The notes beneath the pieces were generated by a model, which had not been told where the DNA came from, searched no databases, and saw only the letters and a program-made list of their open reading frames with translations. A stretch of 19,697 bases of DNA from NCBI GenBank assembly GCA_035544675.1, contig DATKCA010000049.1, positions 1 to 19,697 on the forward strand. Direction: 5' to 3'. Positions 13,793 through 19,697 of this stretch are shown one piece after another; positions within the stretch are counted from its first letter, which is position 1; the number at the start of each line of letters is the position of its first letter. Position numbers and translations under genes: made by a program. This DNA is from DATKCA01 sp035544675. GTDB taxonomy: Bacteria; Acidobacteriota; Thermoanaerobaculia; Gp7-AA8.

Positions 13793-15744
13793 GCGGTGCG
13801 GTCTGGGTTCGGCGTCGTGGACGGCGCCGGCTGCGGCACCGGCACCGGCACGTCGGTCGACGGGCCCGAGCCCGGCGCGATCGTCATCTGCTCGCCGGGA
13901 CTCTGCTCGGGGTAGTACTCCTTGTTCTTGAGGTAGTCGGTGCCGGTCTCCTCGCGGAGGATGTCGTTCACTTCCCACCCCTCGAGGGTCTCACGCTCGA
14001 GCAGCTTGCGCGCGATGCGATCGAGCGCCGTCTTGTGGTTGCTGATGATCTCGTGCGCGGTCTTGTAGGCCTTCTCCAGGATCCGGCGTACTTCCTTGTC
14101 GATCTCGACGGCCGTCGACTCGGAGTAGTCCTGGTGCTGGGCGAACTCACGTCCGAGGAAGATGGCCTCTTCCTTCTTGCCGAAAGTGGCCGGGCCGAGG
14201 TCGGACATGCCCCATTCGCAGACCATGCGCCGGGCCATCTGAGTGGCGCGCTCGATGTCGTTCCCCGCTCCCGTGGTGATCTCGCCGATGAACACCTCCT
14301 CGGCGATCCGGCCTCCCATGAGCACGGCCAGCATGGCCTCCAGATACTTCTTCGAGTACGAGTACTTGTCTTCAGTGGGAAGCTGCTGAGTGAGGCCGAG
14401 AGCGCGGCCGCGCGGGATGATCGTGACTTTGTGCAGCGGATCGGCGGCCGGGAGGACGGCCGCGACGACCGTGTGACCCGACTCGTGATACGAGGTGTTG
14501 CGCTTCTCGCGGTCGCTCATGACCATCGACTTGCGCTCGACGCCCATGATGACCTTGTCCTTGGCGAACTCGAAGTCGACCATCTGCACTTTCTTCTTGT
14601 CGTAACGCGCGGCGTTGAGGGCCGCCTCGTTGACGAGGTTGGCGAGGTCGGCGCCGGAGAATCCGGGAGTGCCGCGTGCCAGCACGCTGGCGTCGACGTC
14701 CTCGGCCAGCGGGATGTTGCGGGTGTGGACGCGCAGGATGCCTTCACGGCCCTTCAGATCGGGCAGGTCAACGACGACGCGCCGGTCGAAGCGGCCGGGA
14801 CGGAGCAGGGCAGGATCGAGGACATCCGGGCGGTTTGTCGCGGCGACGAGAATGACCCCGTCGTTGGACTCGAAGCCGTCCATCTCCACGAGGAGCTGGT
14901 TCAGCGTCTGCTCGCGCTCGTCGTGGCCGCCGCCGAGGCCTGCGCCACGATGGCGGCCGACGGCGTCGATCTCATCGATGAAGATGATGCAGGGCGCGTT
15001 CTTCTTTCCCTGCTCGAACAGATCGCGGACGCGCGAGGCGCCCACCCCGACGAACATCTCCACGAAATCCGAGCCGCTGATCGAGAAGAACGGAGCGTTT
15101 GCCTCGCCGGCGATGGCGCGCGCCAGAAGCGTCTTGCCAGTTCCCGGGGGACCCATGAGCAGCACGCCCTTGGGGATCTTGCCGCCGAGCTTGGTGAACT
15201 TCTGCGGCTCCTTGAGGAACTCGATGATCTCGTGCAGCTCGACCTTGGCCTCGTCGACGCCGGCCACGTCCTTGAAGGTCACCTTCTTGGCGCTGCCTGA
15301 GAGGAGCTTGGCCTTCGACTTGCCGAACGAGAGCGCCTTGTTTCCGCCGGCCTGCATCTGGTGCATGAAGAAGATCCAAAGTCCGATCAGGAAGAGGACG
15401 GGAGCCCAGGTGATGAGGGCCGTGATGAAGGGCGCCTCTTTGACGTCCTCGAACTCCATGATGACGTCTTTGGCCTTGAGCTGGTCGAGCATGGCCGGAT
15501 AGTTCTGCGGTGCGTTGACATTAAATTCGCGCTTCCCGCCCGGGGCGGACGACTTGTACTCGCCGCGGATGTCGCTGCCGCGGATCAGCACCTTTTCAAC
15601 CTGGCCGGCGTTGACGCGGTCCAGGAACGTGCTGAACGCGATCTGCTCGCTGGCGCCCTTGGTCGTCTGGAAAAGGCTCCACAGGAGGAACACCAGAACG
15701 ATGATGACGACCCAAAGGAGCGCGGTCTTGACAGTGGAATTCAA
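13789..15744 (-). CDS. ftsH: ATP-dependent zinc metalloprotease FtsH
   Basis: A membrane-anchored AAA+ protease that extracts and degrades damaged or regulatory membrane and cytosolic proteins as a hexamer. It has 651 residues: two membrane helices (~7-25 and ~106-128) around a periplasmic domain, AAA module with Walker A GPPGTGKT (198-205) and Walker B IIFIDEID (253-260), second region of homology RPGRFDRR, and an M41 protease with HESGH (420-424) and Asp496 in GAGNDIERAT. HESGH has Ser where most FtsH have Ala; the zinc ligands are intact. The start is TTG at 15744, supported by GGAGG (15756-15752) 7 bp upstream. A Pro-rich tail ends the protein. It overlaps the amidohydrolase GTG by 3 bp. 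A repeat hairpin separates it from hpt. Confidence 0.96.
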   Translation of the reverse strand: MNSTVKTALLWVVIIVLVFLLWSLFQTTKGASEQIAFSTFLDRVNAGQVEKVLIRGSDIRGEYKSSAPGGKREFNVNAPQNYPAMLDQLKAKDVIMEFEDVKEAPFITALITWAPVLFLIGLWIFFMHQMQAGGNKALSFGKSKAKLLSGSAKKVTFKDVAGVDEAKVELHEIIEFLKEPQKFTKLGGKIPKGVLLMGPPGTGKTLLARAIAGEANAPFFSISGSDFVEMFVGVGASRVRDLFEQGKKNAPCIIFIDEIDAVGRHRGAGLGGGHDEREQTLNQLLVEMDGFESNDGVILVAATNRPDVLDPALLRPGRFDRRVVVDLPDLKGREGILRVHTRNIPLAEDVDASVLARGTPGFSGADLANLVNEAALNAARYDKKKVQMVDFEFAKDKVIMGVERKSMVMSDREKRNTSYHESGHTVVAAVLPAADPLHKVTIIPRGRALGLTQQLPTEDKYSYSKKYLEAMLAVLMGGRIAEEVFIGEITTGAGNDIERATQMARRMVCEWGMSDLGPATFGKKEEAIFLGREFAQHQDYSESTAVEIDKEVRRILEKAYKTAHEIISNHKTALDRIARKLLERETLEGWEVNDILREETGTDYLKNKEYYPEQSPGEQMTIAPGSGPSTDVPVPVPQPAPSTTPNPDRTA

Positions 15745-15825
15745 CAGATTGCCTCCAGGTACGCGGCAAGCTTCTCGCGTGCCACGTACACTACGCGATT
15801 TGGAACGGATCGGGGAGGGGGGAAA

Positions 15826-15935
15826 TTCTTAGTCCTTAGGCGTTAGTCCTTAGGCGTTAGTCGTTAGGAGATCGTGACCGAGAATCTCACCGAGGTTCTC
15901 CTAAGGACTAAGGACTAAGGACTAAGGACTAAGAA
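15826..15935. repeat. Inverted TCCTTAG heptanucleotide arrays between hpt and ftsH
   Basis: The left array has six units (ttcttag, tccttag, gcgttag, tccttag, gcgttag, tcgttag; 15826-15867). The right array has ctaagga x4 plus ctaagaa (15901-15935), ending exactly at the hpt stop codon. The 33-nt centre includes the palindrome GAGAATCTC. This is the most regular heptanucleotide hairpin in the window. Confidence 0.9.
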
Positions 15936-16457
15936 CTACTTTTTCCCGATGTAAGGCAGGTTCCCGTGCCGCCCGTCGATCTCGAGGCCGTAGCCGACCC
16001 AGGCGCCGTCGCCGACTTCGAAGGCGCGAAAGTCGGTGGGAAGGTCGACCGTGCGCAGATCGGGGCGATCGAGCAGGGCCACGAGCTTCACGTGCCTGGG
16101 CCGGTGGATGCGCAGCTGGCTGAGCAGATAGTTCTCGATGACGCCGGTGGAGACGACATCCTTGAGCACGTAGACGTTACGCCCGCCGATCGAGGTGTAG
16201 CTCACGAAGTCGATCTCGATGGCGGTGGCGATCTCGGTGTCGGCGATGTCGCGCACCACGTCGATGAATCCGTAGCTGACATCGCCCGGAATCGCTCGCA
16301 TCAGGTCGGCCAGGAGGCACGAGGTGCCTTTCAGGATGCCCAGGAGAAACACTTCCGACTTTCCTGCGTCGGCGCGGATCTCGGCGCCCAGCGCGCTGAT
16401 GCGCGCGGCGATCTGTTCAGCGCTGAATGCCGGCTCGATTCTGGTGGTGGGACTCAT
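15936..16457 (-). CDS. hpt: Hypoxanthine phosphoribosyltransferase-like protein with altered active site
   Basis: By position (tilS-hpt-ftsH) and overall fold this is the purine-salvage enzyme joining hypoxanthine or guanine to PRPP. The 173 residues are a normal length. The pyrophosphate loop LLGILKGTS (38-46) and the C-terminal part (VKLVALLDRPDLR, VGYGLEIDGRHGNLPYIGK) align well. The PRPP motif, however, reads VYVLKDVVSTGV (95-106): the usual Glu-Asp pair is Lys99-Asp100, and the catalytic Asp is Ser103. The segment that normally holds SSYG is also replaced. It may be a divergent transferase or a non-catalytic retained partner. The start overlaps tilS by 41 bp; GAGGTG lies about 10 bp before the ATG. 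Confidence 0.82.
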   Translation of the reverse strand: MSPTTRIEPAFSAEQIAARISALGAEIRADAGKSEVFLLGILKGTSCLLADLMRAIPGDVSYGFIDVVRDIADTEIATAIEIDFVSYTSIGGRNVYVLKDVVSTGVIENYLLSQLRIHRPRHVKLVALLDRPDLRTVDLPTDFRAFEVGDGAWVGYGLEIDGRHGNLPYIGKK

Positions 16458-17781
16458 CCTCGACAGTCACCTCGTACAACTCACCCGCGGGGCTGGTCAC
16501 CTTGAAGAGGTCCGATACCTCGACGCCGGCGATCAGGACGATGTCGCCCTTCCAGATCAGAAGCGGGATGCGGTCTCGGACTTCCGGCGCGATTTTACGA
16601 TCATTCAGAAAATCCTTCAGCTTTTTGTCGTGCTGCAATCCGAGTGGGCGGAAGCGATCGCCGCGCCTGCGGTTGCGGATCGTGAAGTGCGGCTCCGAGC
16701 CCTCCGGCAGCTGGATGAGCTGCGCCCCACCGCGATCGGAGCGGGGGTCGCGCCATGCTGCGCGGCGAATGCTCACGCTCTGCCGCGAGTCCGGGATGAA
16801 GACCGCGCTGCCGCCGGGATCGAGCGCGAGCTCGAACTCCGCCGTGGCGCGGGGACGCTGCCGCAGGATCAGCGTCTGGCCGCGGCGGACGATCTCCAGG
16901 TCGCGCGTGACGGTCACGCGGCGGATCGAGTCGACGGAGCCGGCCAGCCGCTCCAGATCGCGCGCCGACACTTCCCGCGCGTCGCCCAGCCGCCGGATGT
17001 GGCGGTAGAGGAGAGCCTGGCGCGACCACCCGTCGTCGGGCCAGGCCACGAACTGCGTCTCCTCTTCGGTGACTCGCGCGCAGGAGCGCTCGACCTCGTC
17101 GATCGCGCGCTCGACCACCGGCCAGAGCCGTTGTGCCTGGCCGGCCACGGCCGCGAGGTTCTCCATCGCGGCATCGCCCAGCTCGCGAATCATGGCCCGG
17201 ACGCGGTTGCGCAGGAACCGGGGATCGCTGTTGGAGCGGTCGAACCGCGGCGTGACGCCGCGTGAGGCCACGAAGCTCTCGATCTCGCCCCTTGTGACAT
17301 CCAGCAGCGGCCGGATCAGCCCGTCGTCGCGAAAGGGGTGAACGCCGCGCAGTCCGGCCAGGCCGCTGCCGGTGATGACGCGCATGAGGATCGTCTCGGC
17401 CTGGTCGTTCTTCTGGTGCGCGGTGGCGATGTAGTCGGCCCGCGCGCCGTCCGCGATCTCGCGCAGGCGCGTGTGGCGGACGTCGCGGGCCGCGGCCTCC
17501 ACGCCGGAGCGGCGGATCGCCTCGGACTCGAGCGTCCCGTCGGCGACGACGAGCGGAACCCCGTGCGTCTCGCAGAGCCCCCGCACGAACCGCTCGTCCT
17601 CGTCCGACTCCGCTCCCCGCAGGTGATGGTTCACGTGCGCGCACGTGATGTCGACGTTCGTAACCTCTAGAAACCCAAGGAGAAGCGCCGTTGAGTCCAC
17701 GCCGCCGGAGAGGGCGATGACGACCCGCGCCGGCCGGATGTGATGCCGGTCCAGGAACTCCTCGATCCGCTCGGGAATCAT
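16417..17781 (-). CDS. tilS: tRNA(Ile)-lysidine synthase TilS
   Basis: Attaches lysine to C34 of tRNA-Ile(CAU) so that it decodes AUA and no longer methionine codons; cytosolic, essential in most bacteria. It has 454 residues: an N-terminal PP-loop ATPase with SGGVDS (25-30), HVNHHLRG, and TAHQKNDQAETILMR; a middle helical substrate-binding domain; and the TilS C-terminal domain with RRRGDRFRPLGL and LKDFLNDRKI. The ATG at 17781 is chosen because it immediately precedes the PP-loop region; the earlier in-frame ATG at 17850 would add residues encoded by the GGAAACC repeat. No clear Shine-Dalgarno. Overlaps hpt by 41 bp, indicating coupled translation. Confidence 0.95.
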   Translation of the reverse strand: MIPERIEEFLDRHHIRPARVVIALSGGVDSTALLLGFLEVTNVDITCAHVNHHLRGAESDEDERFVRGLCETHGVPLVVADGTLESEAIRRSGVEAAARDVRHTRLREIADGARADYIATAHQKNDQAETILMRVITGSGLAGLRGVHPFRDDGLIRPLLDVTRGEIESFVASRGVTPRFDRSNSDPRFLRNRVRAMIRELGDAAMENLAAVAGQAQRLWPVVERAIDEVERSCARVTEEETQFVAWPDDGWSRQALLYRHIRRLGDAREVSARDLERLAGSVDSIRRVTVTRDLEIVRRGQTLILRQRPRATAEFELALDPGGSAVFIPDSRQSVSIRRAAWRDPRSDRGGAQLIQLPEGSEPHFTIRNRRRGDRFRPLGLQHDKKLKDFLNDRKIAPEVRDRIPLLIWKGDIVLIAGVEVSDLFKVTSPAGELYEVTVEDESHHQNRAGIQR

Positions 17782-17803
17782 GGCCGAAGGGTAACCGGAG
17801 GCG

Positions 17804-17835
<32 letters not shown>

Positions 17836-17836
17836 G

Positions 17837-17850
17837 GTGACAGTTGTCAC
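17837..17850. promoter_or_regulatory. GTGACA-GT-TGTCAC dyad in the tilS leader
   Basis: Perfect 6-bp inverted arms separated by 2 bp, 56 bp upstream of the tilS start. The form fits a dimeric regulator site, but no regulator is known from this window. Confidence 0.3.
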
Positions 17851-17886
17851 TGGATCCTGTTTGAGCGTTGCGCCACCATACGGCGC

Positions 17887-18006
17887 TTTCGCGCGCCACG
17901 GGGCCAGATGCGAGGCGGAGGGGGGAGAAGCCGCGAGGCGTAGCGGAGCTACGCTGAGTGGATTCGACGACCGACAACGAAGCAGCTGGGCCCGTGGCGC
18001 GCGAAA
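17887..18006. repeat. 120-bp structured repeat element with 21-bp terminal inverted repeats
   Basis: The left arm at 17887-17907 and right arm at 17986-18006 are reverse complements at 20 of 21 positions (TTTCGCGCGCCACGG at the left end). In the centre, GCGTAGC (17938-17944) and GCTACGC (17948-17954) form a perfect 7-bp stem with a 3-nt loop. No open reading frame of note lies inside. It sits between the tRNA and tilS and looks like a REP/MITE-type non-coding element. It ends 5 bp before the tRNA 3' end. Confidence 0.8.
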
Positions 18007-18011
18007 GGAAC

Positions 18012-18088
18012 TGGTGGCGGTGAGTGGAGTCGAACCACTGACCTAGCGCTTATGAGACGCCCGCTCTAACCATCTGAGCTACACCGCC
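18012..18088 (-). tRNA. tRNA with CAU anticodon (elongator Met, or Ile2)
   Basis: A full cloverleaf reads on the - strand: acceptor GGCGGTG/CACCGCC, D-stem GCTC/GAGC, anticodon stem GGCGT/GCGCT with G-U pairs, loop CTCATAA (anticodon CAT), variable AGGTC, T-arm AGTGG TTCGACT CCACT, discriminator A, and an encoded CCA end. The acceptor does not start with an unpaired C, so it is not initiator tRNA. The G4/G5 acceptor positions fit elongator tRNA-Met better than the lysidine-modified tRNA-Ile, but sequence alone is not decisive. It lies upstream of tilS on the same strand. Confidence 0.93.
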
Positions 18089-18147
18089 AAACCGGAAATG
18101 GCGCGGGGAGTATAGTGAAACGCCCCGGACGGGCGGAAATTTCGACG

Positions 18148-18366
18148 ATGTCCGCAATCGAAAGAGTCTGCGTAAGATGCGGCGACACCGAGGAGATCGC
18201 GCGGCTGGATCGCTGCGGCATCTGTGCGCGGTTCTTCTGCCCCGACTGCGCCCACCGCGCCATCGGCGGGAGGAAGTTCTGCTCACCCGAGTGCAGCCGT
18301 GCCTACTACTTCCATGGAGAGCCCGATGACGATGACACCGACGAAGAGCCTGCAACCGACGGCTGA
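18148..18366 (+). CDS. Small multi-cysteine, probably zinc-binding protein
   Basis: A 72-residue protein of no family I can name. Cysteines occur as C8-x2-C11, C23-x2-C26, C31-x2-C34 and C45-x3-C49, with His36, enough for two zinc sites in a LIM/B-box-like cross-brace. The C-terminal tail is acidic (GEPDDDDTDEEP). The ATG at 18148 is preferred; a GTG at 18115 with GGAG 4 bp upstream would add 11 basic residues and cannot be excluded. The last 41 bp overlap the start of hemB, so the two are probably translationally coupled and coexpressed. A link to haem or metal handling is only suggested by that neighbour. Confidence 0.75.
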   Translation: MSAIERVCVRCGDTEEIARLDRCGICARFFCPDCAHRAIGGRKFCSPECSRAYYFHGEPDDDDTDEEPATDG

Positions 18367-19360
18367 CCGCGCCCTGGAAGGATCCGATCTGACTCTGCGC
18401 CCGCGCCGGCTCCGCCGGACCGAGGCGATCCGGTCGCTGGTCCGGGAGACCGTTGTGCGGCCCGAGGACCTCATCTATCCGCTCTTCGCCGTCCCGGACA
18501 GCCGTCCCAAGGCCGAGATCGGGTCGATGCCGGGGGTCTGGCAGATGCGGGTCCGCGACATCGTCGAGACGGCGTCCCGCGCCTGGGATCACGGCATTCG
18601 CGCCGTGCTCCTGTTCGGTCTCCCGGAGTTCAAGGACGCCACCGGCTCCTCTTCGTTCGATCCGTCCGGCCCCGTTCAGGCGGCCACCGCCGCGATCAAG
18701 CGGAGCGTGCCGGGGATGACGGTGATGACCGACGTTTGCATGTGCGAGTACACCGACCATGGTCACTGCGGTCCAATCGTGGAGAAGAACGGCGTCAAGG
18801 ATGTGGACAACGATCAGACGGTCGAGCTGCTGGTCAGGCAGGCCATCTCGTTCGCGGAGGCGGGCGCCGACTTCGTCGCGCCCTCGGACATGATGGACGG
18901 CCGGGTCGCCGCGATCCGCCGCGCGCTCGACGCGCGGCGCCTGACCGAGGTCGGGATCATGGCGTATTCGGCGAAGTTCGCGTCGGGCTTCTACGGGCCC
19001 TTCCGCGAGGCCGCGGAGTCAGCACCGCAGTTCGGCGACCGCCGGACTTATCAGATGGATCCGGCAAACGGGCGCGAGGCGATGCGGGAGATCGAGCTCG
19101 ATGTCGCGGAGGGTGCGGACATCATCATGGTGAAGCCTGCGCTCTCGTATCTCGACGTGATCCGCGGTGCGCGCGAGCGCTTCGATCTGCCGGTCGCCGC
19201 CTACAACGTGAGCGGGGAGTACTCGATGGTCAAGGCGGCCGCCGAGCGTGGCTGGATCGACGGCCCCCGCGTCATGAACGAGATCCTTACCTCGATCAAG
19301 CGCGCCGGGGCCGACCTGATCATCACCTATCACGCCCTCGAGTTCGCCGAACAGGGCTAG
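18326..19360 (+). CDS. hemB: Delta-aminolevulinic acid dehydratase (porphobilinogen synthase)
   Basis: Condenses two 5-aminolevulinate molecules to porphobilinogen in haem/tetrapyrrole synthesis; cytosolic octamer. It has 344 residues. The zinc site is complete, with Cys138, Cys140 and Cys148 in DVCMCEYTDHGHCGP (136-150), so this is the zinc-dependent form, not the Asp-rich magnesium form. The two active-site lysines are Lys217 (YSAKFASGFYGPFREA) and Lys270 (IIMVKPALSYLD); the latter forms the Schiff base. The ATG at 18326 is chosen because GGAGA (18316-18320) is 5 bp upstream; ATGs at 18314 and 18332 are alternatives. Its start lies inside the preceding zinc-protein gene. It ends at a TAG in phase with a TCCTTAG repeat. 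Confidence 0.95.
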   Translation: MTMTPTKSLQPTADRALEGSDLTLRPRRLRRTEAIRSLVRETVVRPEDLIYPLFAVPDSRPKAEIGSMPGVWQMRVRDIVETASRAWDHGIRAVLLFGLPEFKDATGSSSFDPSGPVQAATAAIKRSVPGMTVMTDVCMCEYTDHGHCGPIVEKNGVKDVDNDQTVELLVRQAISFAEAGADFVAPSDMMDGRVAAIRRALDARRLTEVGIMAYSAKFASGFYGPFREAAESAPQFGDRRTYQMDPANGREAMREIELDVAEGADIIMVKPALSYLDVIRGARERFDLPVAAYNVSGEYSMVKAAAERGWIDGPRVMNEILTSIKRAGADLIITYHALEFAEQG

Positions 19361-19495
19361 TCCTTGGTCCTTAGGGAACCTCTGCGTAAGCTCTGCGTCC
19401 TCTGTGACTCTGTGGTTTGACGTCAACCACAGAGTCACAGAGATCACAAAGTTGCGCAGAGGCTCCCTAAGGCCCAGGCCTAAGGACTAAGGACG
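19361..19495. repeat. Composite nested hairpin: TCCTTAG heptanucleotides outside, CTCTGTG repeat inside
   Basis: From outside in: TCCTTAG-type units begin right after the hemB stop (19361-19374) and recur inverted at 19481-19495. CCTTAGGGA (19369-19377) pairs with TCCCTAAGG (19464-19472), CCTCTGCG (19379-19386) with CGCAGAGG (19455-19462), and a perfect 17-bp stem pairs 19401-19417 with 19425-19441 around a 7-nt loop that overlaps the palindrome TTGACGTCAA. It lies between hemB and the opposing YHS gene and could serve as a two-way terminator, without a T-tract. Confidence 0.85.
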
Positions 19496-19636
19496 GGAAG
19501 CGTACTGCCCGGGGTTCTGGTCGAACTTCGTCTTGCAGCCGGCCGAGCAGAAGTAATAGTCCTTTCCCTGATAGGACGACCTGGCGGCGGCCTTCTTCTC
19601 CTCCACCTTCATGTTGCAGACGGGATCTGTTTGCAT
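19487..19636 (-). CDS. YHS-domain metal-binding protein, 49 residues
   Basis: The whole product is one YHS domain: DPVCNMKV (4-11), SYQGKDYYFCSAGCKTKF (21-38) and NPGQYA (41-46). YHS domains are found alone or attached to heavy-metal ATPases and are associated with metal (often copper) binding; Cys7, Cys30 and Cys34 are the likely ligands. The ATG at 19636 follows a near-perfect ribosome-binding site, GGAGGAGGT, 4 bp upstream. The frame is open further upstream, but that ribosome-binding site argues for this start. The stop TAG (19489-19487) lies inside the heptanucleotide array. Substrate metal and partners are not visible in the window. Confidence 0.88.
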   Translation of the reverse strand: MQTDPVCNMKVEEKKAAARSSYQGKDYYFCSAGCKTKFDQNPGQYASRP

Positions 19637-19638
19637 CG

Positions 19639-19697
19639 TTACCTCCTCCACGCCGCTTTCCAGCGATTCATCTGAACGATTTCCTTCTGCTGCTCGT
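19639..19697 (-). CDS. Possible 3' end of an upstream gene, cut by window edge
   Basis: One - strand frame is open from the edge to a TAA at 19641-19639, reading EQQKEIVQMNRWKAAWRR, and stops 2 bp before the YHS start codon, as expected for a cotranscribed upstream gene. With fewer than 20 codons no family can be named. Another frame, continuous with the YHS gene, is also open here. Confidence 0.3.
   Translation of the reverse strand, partial: EQQKEIVQMNRWKAAWRR

Noticed and set aside
14035..15300. 421-codon open frame opposite ftsH
   Set aside because: ftsH has every diagnostic motif; the antisense product has no recognisable domain.
15826..15935. CRISPR array suspicion
   Set aside because: Units are 7 bp, contiguous, without spacers, and there are no cas genes.
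17837..18046. 69-codon frame ending VAVSGVEPLT
   Set aside because: Formed by reading the 120-bp repeat element and the antisense of the tRNA; a common annotation artefact.

Overview
The window is a GC-rich bacterial chromosome segment, packed almost entirely with housekeeping genes. I see no phage, transposase, CRISPR array or secretion-effector cassette. The gene set points to a Gram-negative, envelope-rich bacterium: Tat export, lipoproteins, an FtsH/LemA/TPM membrane cluster, an FYDLN-type acidic zinc protein and a zinc-type HemB. With the many small hairpin repeats between genes, an Acidobacteriota-like lineage is my best guess. That is inference from gene style, not a marker-gene placement.

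Layout, left to right. A truncated SpoU-type rRNA methyltransferase (- strand) diverges from a PLP aminotransferase, followed by a secreted parvulin prolyl isomerase and an unrecognised 71-residue protein. A tatA-tatC pair (- strand) diverges from an S41 carboxy-terminal processing protease. A + strand run follows: FYDLN zinc/acidic protein, LemA, an exported TPM-domain protein, a cytosolic TPM-domain protein, folK and a GNAT acetyltransferase. It meets, at overlapping stop codons, a long - strand run: M23 lipoprotein, radA, L-asparaginase, a lipoprotein-like amidohydrolase, ftsH, an hpt-like gene and tilS, preceded upstream by a CAU-anticodon tRNA. On the + strand come a small multi-cysteine protein and hemB. 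The right edge carries a 49-residue YHS-domain protein (- strand) and possibly the tail of another gene. The tilS-hpt-ftsH order is a widely conserved bacterial arrangement.

The most unusual feature is the DNA between the genes. At least seven loci carry short tandem arrays with a period of exactly 7 bp, from five unit families: GGGCTCA, TCCTTAG, TGAAGGA, GGAAACC and GGCCTCG. Several are followed by the reverse-complement array, so the locus can fold into a hairpin. They resemble in form the heptanucleotide STRR repeats of filamentous cyanobacteria. The TCCTTAG family abuts four different genes (ctpA, hpt, hemB and the YHS gene), and in all four the gene's own TAG stop codon falls in the same 7-bp phase as the array. 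Another array supplies the ribosome-binding site, start codon and part of the signal peptide of a TPM gene, and one lies inside the methyltransferase gene. Other structured repeats are a 120-bp element with 21-bp terminal inverted repeats between tilS and the tRNA, two TGGAG...CTCCA hairpins, and a ~100-bp nested hairpin after hemB.

Gene-level oddities: the hpt-like protein lacks the expected catalytic Asp in its PRPP motif; the amidohydrolase frame runs 236 bp into the asparaginase gene; and folK has no standard start codon near its domain start.
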